Origin: a virus
DNA: 20,501 nt
Reading direction: 5' to 3' (one strand)
Virus record (IMG/VR): IMGVR_UViG_3300048834_000822
Span: 1 to 20,501 of that record
Part shown: piece after piece, positions 1 through 4,660 of the stretch
Position numbering within the stretch: position 1 is the first letter of the stretch
Layout: every line of letters starts with the position of its first letter
Translations under genes and position numbers: made by a program
The notes under the pieces: generated by a model
Database searches by the model: none
Told to the model about the DNA's origin: nothing
What the model saw: only the letters and a program-made list of their open reading frames with translations

Positions 1-35
1 TTGAGCACAGGTGTTTCCCCGACTTCGGCGTTCAT
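1..35 (-). CDS. Start of an unidentified minus-strand gene, cut by the left edge
   Basis: Reading the minus strand leftward from position 35 gives an open frame beginning MNAEVGETPVL that leaves the window. The ATG is preceded by a good ribosome binding site, AAGGGAG (forward positions 44-50), 8 bases upstream. This start motif is the only evidence for a gene, since just 11 codons are visible, so no function can be proposed. It lies beyond the minus-strand terminator at 129-165 and would be a transcription unit separate from the 439-594 gene. Confidence 0.4.
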   Translation of the reverse strand, partial: MNAEVGETPVL

Positions 36-128
36 CGAACGGGCTCCCTTGCCCTTCTCCCTGCTCACAGCCGACCGTGGCTGCGATACGCTTCGAACTC
101 GATCAACGCGGCCCCACCGCCGCGGGTG

Positions 129-165
129 AAAACAAAACGCCAGGCGGCATGCGCACCGCCTGGCG
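129..165 (-). terminator. Rho-independent terminator for minus-strand transcription
   Basis: Positions 138-147 and 156-165 form a perfect 10-bp GC-rich stem with an 8-base loop. Read on the minus strand, the stem is followed at once by TTTTGTTTTC (positions 137-128), a typical U-tract. The + strand side has no T-run, so it works in one direction. It would end transcripts coming leftward from the 51-residue gene at 439-594 and through the hairpin-rich block between them. Confidence 0.75.
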
Positions 166-249
166 AGGAGGGAGAGACGCGGATGCCGGGCTCGCGGTCG
201 AAGGATTGACAGGGCGTCGCGGCATCTCAATCTCTCGTCGTTTTCAAGA

Positions 250-434
250 CCGCTGGGCAGATCAGGGGAACTGTCCTGCGCCAGCGGCCCTTCCGGGGGA
301 TCATCAGAGGGCTTTAACCGTGCTTCCGGGGGAAGCCCTCGTTGTTGTCTGGGCCTGCAGGCGAGTCAGGTCTCGCTCTTGGGGCTCTGCAGGCCCGCGT
401 GGACACCGACGCCGGAACGCCCGGCGGCGGTCGG
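250..434 (-). ncRNA. Hairpin-rich non-coding block; possible structured RNA or 3' UTR
   Basis: No convincing gene lies between 36 and 438, but four strong inverted repeats follow one another. They are 250-256 with 281-287 (7 bp, inner pairs 257-260/276-279 and 263-265/271-273), 307-314 with 333-340 (8 bp), 351-360 with 387-396 (10 bp perfect, continued by 361-365/372-376), and 410-415 with 421-426 (6 bp, plus an outer 406-410/430-434). The minus-strand terminator at 129-165 lies just downstream, so the block would be transcribed leftward as the 3' part of the 439-594 mRNA or as its own RNA. The strand is inferred from that terminator. It is not recognisably tmRNA, RNase P RNA, SRP RNA or a tRNA. 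GC-rich DNA forms chance hairpins, so this is tentative. Confidence 0.3.
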
Positions 435-438
435 ATAA

Positions 439-594
439 CTAGGCTGCCTGGTCCTTCTGCCGGATTGCGTCTCGCAGCAATCGCAGCAATTGCGTGGGGG
501 TGAGCCCCTCGACGGTGAGGCACTTGCTCCGCTTGGTGCGGGCGTCGGTCGCCGTCACATACACGCGCTTCGGGTTGGACTCTCGAATCTTCAT
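439..594 (-). CDS. Small hypothetical protein, 51 aa
   Basis: The minus strand from ATG at 594 to TAG at 439 encodes 51 residues, starting MKIRESNPKRVYVTATDART and ending in a predicted helix (QLLRLLRDAIRQKDQAA). The N-terminal half is basic and looks beta-rich. The C-terminal half is an amphipathic helix introduced by LTPTQ. No family is recognised. A small nucleic-acid-binding or regulatory role would be a guess from charge alone. No Shine-Dalgarno motif precedes the ATG, and a possible promoter (TTGCAC, 16 bases, TACATT; forward 630-635 and 608-613) would start the mRNA only a few bases upstream, so leaderless translation is possible. It diverges from the 697 gene and is followed by the structured block and the 129-165 terminator. 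Confidence 0.6.
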   Translation of the reverse strand: MKIRESNPKRVYVTATDARTKRSKCLTVEGLTPTQLLRLLRDAIRQKDQAA

Positions 595-597
595 CTG

Positions 598-665
598 ATC
601 TAGATTCAATGTACCAACCTCTTCGGCACGTGCAACCAGATTTCTAGAGAAAATCTAGGTTCAAT
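598..665. promoter_or_regulatory. Divergent control region with direct repeats and dyads
   Basis: This AT-richer gap separates the divergent genes at 594 and 697. ATCTAGATTCAAT (598-610) recurs as ATCTAGGTTCAAT (653-665), 12 of 13 bases identical and 55 bp apart. The first copy opens with the perfect palindrome ATCTAGAT. The second overlaps a dyad whose arms AGATTT (638-643) and AAATCT (651-656) flank CTAGAGA. A minus-strand promoter candidate (-35 TTGCAC at 630-635, -10 TACATT at 608-613, 16-bp spacer) sits between them. The layout fits a repressor-controlled divergent promoter pair. The binding protein is unknown, though either flanking small protein could be it. Confidence 0.45.
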
Positions 666-696
666 CTCGGTTGATTGGAGCTAAAAGGTTGATCTA

Positions 697-975
697 ATGC
701 AGCTTGTGGCTGATGAAGAAAAAAGAAAAGTCGGATGGGCGTTTCGGCCTGAGTTCATCGCGCAAGCGAAATCGACCGCCAAGGAACTGCGCGCGGGCAT
801 AGCCGACTGCACCGAAGCCGCGATGCTCATGTTTTTCGAACAGCCCGAATCCAAGCAGGTTGAGTATCTGCGCCGGATTGAAGATGCCGAGCGGATCGGC
901 GAGATTGATCAGCTGCTGCGCGACGCCGCAAAGCTCAGGCTAAAGGACCGTCCGAACCGCGGGCCGAGAACCTGA
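697..975 (+). CDS. Hypothetical protein, 92 aa, mostly alpha-helical
   Basis: The protein starts MQLVADEEKRKVGWAFRPEF. Residues 20-50 and 53-85 look like two charged helices, and the C-terminus is basic (KDRPNRGPRT). There is no signal peptide, membrane segment or catalytic motif. Size, charge and position next to a repeat-bearing divergent control region would suit a small DNA-binding regulator, but no helix-turn-helix or ribbon-helix-helix signature can be assigned with confidence. The ATG is preceded by AAAAGG, a weak ribosome binding site. Its 3' end overlaps the convergent gene at 935-1336 by 41 bases, so one of the two could be mis-called. Both look coding, because the overlap is short and each has a plausible start. 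Confidence 0.6.
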   Translation: MQLVADEEKRKVGWAFRPEFIAQAKSTAKELRAGIADCTEAAMLMFFEQPESKQVEYLRRIEDAERIGEIDQLLRDAAKLRLKDRPNRGPRT

Positions 976-1336
976 GAATGGGGATTGGCTGCTGAAAAGC
1001 CGGGGTAATCAACACGTCGTCGGCCTCAATACCTGTCGTCATGTACGCGTGGAGCTTGGCGACCATGCGAGGCGACATCGCCGCCATGGCCAGCCCCACC
1101 AGGTTGGCAATTGCTTCGGTGTCCATTTCGTCGGTCTGATGCACGTCGAGCTCAGCCTTCCACGCTTCCAGCAGCTCGTGCCAGAGCACGGAAATTCTGC
1201 GGTCTGGCCGGAGATTTCGGTCGATCTTAATCACCTGAGCAGTGGGCTGAGTCAGCCCGTAGCACTGCCGATTGTTGAGCGTGATGCCATCGACAAGTTG
1301 CACATCGTAGACAAACGGACCGACAGGCACTTTCAT
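935..1336 (-). CDS. Phage metallopeptidase-like protein with altered HExxH motif, 133 aa
   Basis: The central segment ISVLWHELLEAWKAELD (about residues 48-64) followed by an acidic helix (DTEAIANLVGLAMAAM, 72-87) has the layout of small phage proteins related to ImmA/IrrE or SprT-like zinc peptidases. In those, a substrate strand precedes R..TLLHE..H and then an 'EE.V..LA..L' helix. Here the motif reads H53-E54-L-L-E57, with glutamate in place of the second zinc-binding histidine, so it may be inactive or bind metal differently. The ATG at 1336 is chosen over an upstream TTG at 1363 because it has GGGGA six bases upstream and a promoter-like pair (TTGCCC, 17 bp, TACTAT) just before it. The function is unproven, and the family link is by motif layout only. 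Confidence 0.6.
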   Translation of the reverse strand: MKVPVGPFVYDVQLVDGITLNNRQCYGLTQPTAQVIKIDRNLRPDRRISVLWHELLEAWKAELDVHQTDEMDTEAIANLVGLAMAAMSPRMVAKLHAYMTTGIEADDVLITPAFQQPIPILRFSARGSDGPLA

Positions 1337-1362
1337 GGTTTTCCCCGTAAAAGACAAAGGCA

Positions 1363-1391
1363 ATAGTACCTATCAGACACCTAACGGGCAA
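1363..1391 (-). promoter_or_regulatory. Sigma70-like promoter for the 935-1336 gene
   Basis: Reading the minus strand, -35 TTGCCC (forward 1386-1391) and -10 TACTAT (forward 1363-1368) are separated by exactly 17 bp. Each box matches consensus at 4 of 6 positions. The predicted start would give a leader of about 20 bases holding the GGGGA ribosome binding site of the gene starting at 1336. One arm of the 1369-1433 inverted repeat fills the spacer, a typical place for a repressor operator. Confidence 0.45.
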
Positions 1392-1433
1392 GATTCTCGA
1401 ACGTCTTGGGATGGCATCGCGTTGTCAGATAGG
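1369..1433. repeat. Inverted repeat pair between divergent genes
   Basis: CCTATCAGACA (1369-1379) and TGTCAGATAGG (1423-1433) are inverted copies that differ only at the middle base. They are 43 bases apart, between the divergent genes starting at 1336 and 1445. The left arm lies inside the spacer of the minus promoter, and the right arm abuts the GGAGGA ribosome binding site of the + gene. This suggests a pair of binding sites for one regulator. The alternative is a coincidence of two 11-mers, which is unlikely at this distance. Confidence 0.4.
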
Positions 1434-1444
1434 CGGAGGAATGT

Positions 1445-1786
1445 ATGACTGAGGTGATGGTCAAATGTGAAAGCTGCGAACGGCTCTTCACGGGACTTCG
1501 CCGGCTGCCCAATGGCAAGCTGCTTTGTCCTGAATGCGCTGATGGTCAGCGGCCGCCGCGGGGAAGCGCGGCCGCCTCGCACTCGTCACGATCCAGCGGC
1601 GGAATTGCCGTGTTTTTCTGGGTCCTCGCGTGGATTTTTGGAGCAATGGGCATCGCGGCAATGGTCGGCGCAGGCGGACTGTCTGGCGTGGCCACCGCAC
1701 TGCTCGGCGCCGTCTTCGGCGTCATCGCCAGCGTGCAACAGCTTCGGACTGATCTCCACCGTCGATGGCTCGCTGAAAAAAAGTGA
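1445..1786 (+). CDS. Zinc-ribbon membrane protein, 113 aa
   Basis: Two CxxC knuckles, CESC (8-11) and CPEC (28-31), separated by 16 residues make a short N-terminal zinc ribbon with the pattern 'KCESC...GKLLCPEC'. A Ser/Ala/Gly-rich linker (36-52) leads to two hydrophobic segments, about 53-73 and 77-97, predicted to cross the membrane as a hairpin. The basic tail (RTDLHRRWLAEKK) favours a cytoplasmic C-terminus. The start is supported by GGAGGA five bases upstream of ATG. Zinc-ribbon plus transmembrane proteins of this form are common and mostly uncharacterised. In a phage, a membrane-tethered sensor, exclusion or lysis-control role is possible but unsupported. A terminator follows at 1895-1940. 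Confidence 0.75.
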   Translation: MTEVMVKCESCERLFTGLRRLPNGKLLCPECADGQRPPRGSAAASHSSRSSGGIAVFFWVLAWIFGAMGIAAMVGAGGLSGVATALLGAVFGVIASVQQLRTDLHRRWLAEKK

Positions 1787-2003
1787 CCTTGCGTGCGATC
1801 GAGAGCCGAGGTAGATTGCATGTGACATCAAAACGCCGACGGATAACGGCGTGAACCCGCGTGGACGTTAAGCCGACGACTCGACCCAGCGATGGGCCGT
1901 GTCCGCTTGCAGGGGCTCTGCAGGTGGGAACGGCCTTTTTGCGTTTCTGGCCAGGACGGCCAGAAGACGGGTACGGATGCTCGGCACAACGCCACATCAC
2001 CAC
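1787..2003. other. Intergenic region with hairpins, no gene seen
   Basis: No coding frame is convincing here. It holds a weak 6-bp dyad (1833-1838 with 1847-1852) whose minus-strand side is followed by TTTTGATG, the + strand terminator listed at 1895-1940, and a compact CTGGCC/GGCCAG hairpin at 1947-1963. Two words are shared with the left structured block: CCCGCGTGGAC (1856-1866 and 394-404) and GGGGCTCTGCAGG (1912-1924 and 381-393). Confidence 0.5.
1895..1940 (+). terminator. Rho-independent terminator, + strand
   Basis: GGCCGT (1895-1900) pairs with ACGGCC (1930-1935), followed at once by TTTTT (1936-1940). An inner hairpin TGCAG (1908-1912)/CTGCA (1918-1922) stabilises the loop. It would end the message of the zinc-ribbon membrane gene upstream and separate it from the tRNA downstream. 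Confidence 0.55.
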
Positions 2004-2076
2004 TGCGGGGTAGAGCAGCAGGCAGCTCGTCTGGCTCATAACCAGGAGGTCGCCGGTTCGATTCCGGCCCCCGCAA
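2004..2076 (+). tRNA. tRNA with anticodon CAT (elongator Met, or Ile after C34 modification)
   Basis: A complete 73-base cloverleaf can be folded. The acceptor TGCGGGG pairs with CCCCGCA (7 bp), the D stem is GAGC/GCTC, the anticodon stem TCTGG/CCAGG encloses CTCATAA with anticodon CAT, and the T stem GCCGG/CCGGC encloses TTCGATT. The discriminator base is A. CCA is not encoded. Bacterial initiator tRNA is excluded because the first pair T1-A72 is matched and the anticodon stem lacks the three G:C pairs. Elongator Met and lysidine-modified Ile(CAT) cannot be separated by eye. Phage tRNAs often supplement translation, and tRNA genes are also common integration sites. Confidence 0.9.
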
Positions 2077-2395
2077 TTGCTTCCACCGCACGCGCTGTTC
2101 CCCTCGCGAAGGGCCGGCAGTCCTGCAGGCTGACCGGCCCATTTCCTTCGTCAAACCCATCGAGGCGGGAGCCGGTCGCGAGGACGCACGGGTTGATCGC
2201 CCACGCCGTCGCCGAAAGCGGCCATGATCACGCCGCCTGTCCCCGGCTCCATTTTCCCGTCAACACTACCGGTTCTAGTGGCAGCGACGGTCAGCGTGGG
2301 TCGGCACGCGCATCCGTCGCGAGGTACGTCGGTCGTGGGGCCGAGCCGACCCTCGGCCCCAATGCGAACATGTGCAATTTTCACGGAGAAAACCG
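2077..2395 (+). other. Leader region of the late operon, no gene seen
   Basis: Between the tRNA and the first late gene there is no convincing coding frame. Visible structures are GGGCCGG/CCGGCCC (about 2112-2141, with a GC-rich inner dyad), CACTA (2264-2268)/TAGTG (2276-2280) around an ACCGGT palindrome, and a strong 9-bp hairpin GGGGCCGAG (2337-2345)/CTCGGCCCC (2352-2360) 35 bases upstream of the gene at 2396. None is followed by a T-tract. The region is a reasonable place for the late promoter and for a packaging (cos/pac) site next to the terminase cluster, but no specific site can be identified. Confidence 0.45.
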
Positions 2396-3133
2396 ATGAA
2401 TCTGCGTCAACTGGTCGGAAAGCGTCAACCCCTGGTCTACGCCCTGTTGGGCGTGATCGCGTGCCTGTGCAACCTGGGCATGGCCGAACTCGATGACGAC
2501 CCCAAGACGTCGCCCGACTGGGGCAGCGTGGTGGCCGTCGTCCTGGTCGCTGTCGGCGCCGCCAAGGCACGGCAGAACAACGTGAGCAGCGAGGAGGCCG
2601 GGGCGAAGGACGACCCTGCTCGCGGCTCGCTCACGGGCACGTACGATCGCCTGGGCGTGATCGCCGCGATCGCTGCGATCGGCCTGCTCACCCTGGGCGG
2701 CTGCAACCAAACGCCTCAACGCACCGAGCAGCGGTTGCCCAGCTCGCAACGCCAGATCGATGAGCAGGCGGCCAACATCGCGATCGTACAGACCACGAAC
2801 GTCTACCCCGCGGGCACGCTGCCCAGCGACGGCGCCCAGGTCATTGCCAACGCGGATGGCTGGTACGAAGGCAAAGAGGCGGTGCTCAAGGCCATCCTGC
2901 CGGACGGCCGCCAGGTCGAAATGCGGGCAGGCATCAGCACCGTGGCGACCCAGACCGTCAGCGTGAACACCTCGGGCCAGAGCGAGAAAGAGGGCGCTCA
3001 GACTGGTGCCACCAGTCAATCCGAAACGACCGCGACCCCGACGAACACTCCGACCATTTCGCCGACCCTCGACATCCCCGTGAATCTCACTCCGGGCGCC
3101 GGCTCGTCGGTCAACCTCGCGCCCGGAACCTAA
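2396..3133 (+). CDS. Composite membrane protein/lipoprotein-like protein, 245 aa
   Basis: Three hydrophobic stretches occur in the first 103 residues: about 13-30, 42-56, and 86-102, the last ending in LLTLGGC with a lipobox-like Cys103. The first two resemble a short two-helix holin-like hairpin. The third, preceded by a charged stretch and followed by a polar region, resembles a lipoprotein signal. Residues 104-200 are soluble, and the tail (205-245) is Thr/Ser/Pro-rich (TPTNTPTISPT), like an extended surface or periplasmic linker. The ATG at 2396 is preferred over an upstream GTG at 2372 because ACGGAGAA precedes it. No family is recognised. Its place at the head of the packaging operon, next to another membrane-anchored protein, suits a lysis-related role (holin or spanin-like), which is inference only. 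Confidence 0.65.
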   Translation: MNLRQLVGKRQPLVYALLGVIACLCNLGMAELDDDPKTSPDWGSVVAVVLVAVGAAKARQNNVSSEEAGAKDDPARGSLTGTYDRLGVIAAIAAIGLLTLGGCNQTPQRTEQRLPSSQRQIDEQAANIAIVQTTNVYPAGTLPSDGAQVIANADGWYEGKEAVLKAILPDGRQVEMRAGISTVATQTVSVNTSGQSEKEGAQTGATSQSETTATPTNTPTISPTLDIPVNLTPGAGSSVNLAPGT

Positions 3134-3216
3134 TCGCTTTGATTCACCTTCCGCCGGCCCGCCAACGCGGGTCGGCGGCCTTGCCCACTCGGACCCCGGC
3201 CCCCGGAGCAACGCAC

Positions 3217-3696
3217 GTGACGGAACACGACAAATCCCTGCACCAACGCCTCGACGCTCTGGTCGCCACCGTCAACGGCCAGATCGACAAGCTGGTGGTG
3301 ACGATCCACGCCCAGGCAATCGACTTGCGTGAGTACGTCACGGTCACGCGCCGCCACGTCGCCAATCAGGAGTCGATCAACGATCGCGTCCAGAAAGCGC
3401 TGGACGGCCACGACGATCGGCTCCACTCGCTCGAAACTGCTGCCGAGGTCTTGCGTGCGAAGTTGCCCAAGCGGCTGTTGCCGGCCGAGGACATTGAGGC
3501 CCGCGCTGCAAAGCTCGATGCGAGGCTCGATGGCCATGCCGGCAAGATCGAGCAGCAGGGCAAAGAGCTTGGCGAAATCCGCACCACGCTGGGCAAGTAC
3601 GCCGCGATCTTCAGCGTGGTGTTCATGGCCCTGAACTGGGGCGGACCGCTCGTGTTCAAGGTCGTCGCCGCCAAGCTTTTCGGAGTCACGCCATGA
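3217..3696 (+). CDS. Coiled-coil protein with C-terminal membrane anchor, 159 aa
   Basis: Residues 5-125 are charged heptad-like helix, with repeated segments such as HQRLDALVATVNGQIDKL and AKLDARLDGHAGKIEQQGKEL. Residues about 128-152 (YAAIFSVVFMALNWGGPLVF) form one membrane segment. The start is GTG at 3217, chosen because GGAG lies 8 bases upstream; a TTG at 3139 would add a Pro-rich leader with no ribosome binding site. The build resembles XhlA-type holin accessory proteins. By position two genes before a gp27-like gene it also parallels Mu gp25 (DUF2730), which however has its membrane segment at the N-terminus. It overlaps the next gene by 4 bases (ATGA), indicating translational coupling. 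Confidence 0.7.
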   Translation: MTEHDKSLHQRLDALVATVNGQIDKLVVTIHAQAIDLREYVTVTRRHVANQESINDRVQKALDGHDDRLHSLETAAEVLRAKLPKRLLPAEDIEARAAKLDARLDGHAGKIEQQGKELGEIRTTLGKYAAIFSVVFMALNWGGPLVFKVVAAKLFGVTP

Positions 3697-3926
3697 GCGA
3701 CCGCCTCAAGCGCAAGGGCCTGATGGTCGAGCTGCAGGAGCAACTCGAAGCCATTGAAATCGACCTCAAGGGCATCCTGGGCTCGCTCCAGGATGCATCG
3801 TTCCCGATTGGCTCACGGCTCGACCTGAACGCCGACGAAATCGTTCGCCACGCTCAGCGGTTTGTCGAAGTGCACCGCCAAGGCATCGAGCTCCGCAAGC
3901 GTCTGAGCGAACTGCAGAACGAGTGA
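3693..3926 (+). CDS. Small helical phage protein, 77 aa
   Basis: The protein is two charged helices (residues 1-32 and 47-77) joined by SFPIGSRLDLNADEI. The end, EVHRQGIELRKRLSELQNE, is likely coiled-coil. It starts within the stop codon of the upstream gene (ATGA), with CGGAG about 8 bases upstream, and ends 2 bases before the next start, so it belongs to the packaging operon. In Mu-like phages a protein of this size (gp26) occupies this slot, before the gp27/gp28 terminase pair. The comparison rests on position and size, not on recognisable sequence. A structural or terminase-accessory role is possible. Confidence 0.65.
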   Translation: MSDRLKRKGLMVELQEQLEAIEIDLKGILGSLQDASFPIGSRLDLNADEIVRHAQRFVEVHRQGIELRKRLSELQNE

Positions 3927-3928
3927 CC

Positions 3929-4660
3929 ATGGCCGAAACGCCCTCCCAACTCGCCATGCCGCCTCGCATCGAACTGGTGCGCGAGGCGGTCGCTCGCTTC
4001 GACACTGCGGGCCTGCGGTCGCAGCTGCTCAAGCTCGACCAGAAGACGCTCGAGGATTTGGGCCTTCGGCTGACAGATCGCCAGATCTCCGTGCGTCAGG
4101 CGTGGGAGTGGCTCAACAACGAGCTCGGCGGCATTGACGACAACGCCGTCTATCGCTTCGCCGATCACTTCCGCCGGCTGTATCAGCAGGTCCGCGGCGA
4201 GCACGCGCGGCGCATTGCTCGGCTCAGCGTGGACCAGGCCACCGCCGGCAACGTGGGGGCGATGCACAAGGTCGCCAACGCCCGCTTGATTGAGCTCGTC
4301 ACCGCGAAGCTGGTCGAGACGGACAACCTCGAAGATCTCGATCCAAAGGAGGTCATGAACCTGATCGTGGCGCTTGACGCTCACAGCAAGGTCGAGCTGA
4401 AGCGAGAGGAGCTGCTGGTCAAGGTCGCCGCCAGCGAGCGAGCCCGGCTCAAGCTGCAGAGCGACCTGGTCAAGGCCCAGCTCGAGCGCCAGCAGTTGCA
4501 CCAGAAGATTCAGGGCTTGCCCGCTCAGGTGAAGGCCCTTCAAAAGCAGATCGATCGGCTCGAAAAGCAGGCTCAGCGCGGCAAGTCGATTGACCCTCGC
4601 ATCTTCACCACGATCCGAGAACAGTTGCTCGGCCTGTCGCCGGCGGAGGTGCCGTCATGA
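3929..4660 (+). CDS. Candidate terminase small subunit, Mu gp27-like (DUF3486), 243 aa
   Basis: The N-terminal part (PPRIELVREAVARFDTAGLR, then LTDRQISVRQAWEWLNNEL at about 50-70) reads like a DNA-binding helical domain. 'Vxxhh...R.IS...hhxWhN...' and DDNAVYRFADHFRR resemble the 'iSrSalnRy' segment of Mu gp27-family proteins. Residues 150-225 form a long coiled coil (KAQLERQQLHQKIQG, VKALQKQIDRLEKQAQRG), suited to the oligomeric ring of small terminases. It overlaps the large subunit by 4 bases (ATGA). The role is to recognise packaging-start DNA and load the motor. Position directly before terL gives most of the weight. The ATG at 3929 is preferred over GTG at 3923, which overlaps the previous stop. 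Confidence 0.7.
   Translation: MAETPSQLAMPPRIELVREAVARFDTAGLRSQLLKLDQKTLEDLGLRLTDRQISVRQAWEWLNNELGGIDDNAVYRFADHFRRLYQQVRGEHARRIARLSVDQATAGNVGAMHKVANARLIELVTAKLVETDNLEDLDPKEVMNLIVALDAHSKVELKREELLVKVAASERARLKLQSDLVKAQLERQQLHQKIQGLPAQVKALQKQIDRLEKQAQRGKSIDPRIFTTIREQLLGLSPAEVPS

Noticed and set aside
240-290. tRNA-Ser(TGA)-like string GTCTTGAAAAC on the minus strand
   Set aside because: The flanking bases do not form an anticodon stem, and no T-arm or acceptor stem can be paired.
11-442. Open frame of 143 codons on the + strand at the left end
   Set aside because: It runs through the hairpin block, has no ribosome binding site, an unlikely Arg/Pro-rich composition and opposes the minus-strand terminator and gene.
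2004-2076. Initiator tRNA-fMet
   Set aside because: The first acceptor pair is matched (T-A) and the anticodon stem lacks the three G:C pairs, so it is elongator type.
1899-2399. Open frame of 166 codons across the tRNA
   Set aside because: It overlaps the terminator and tRNA, lacks a ribosome binding site, and has no protein pattern.
2381-3211. Open frame of 276 codons on the minus strand
   Set aside because: It is antisense to the 2396-3133 gene, whose hydrophobic segments and start signal are convincing.
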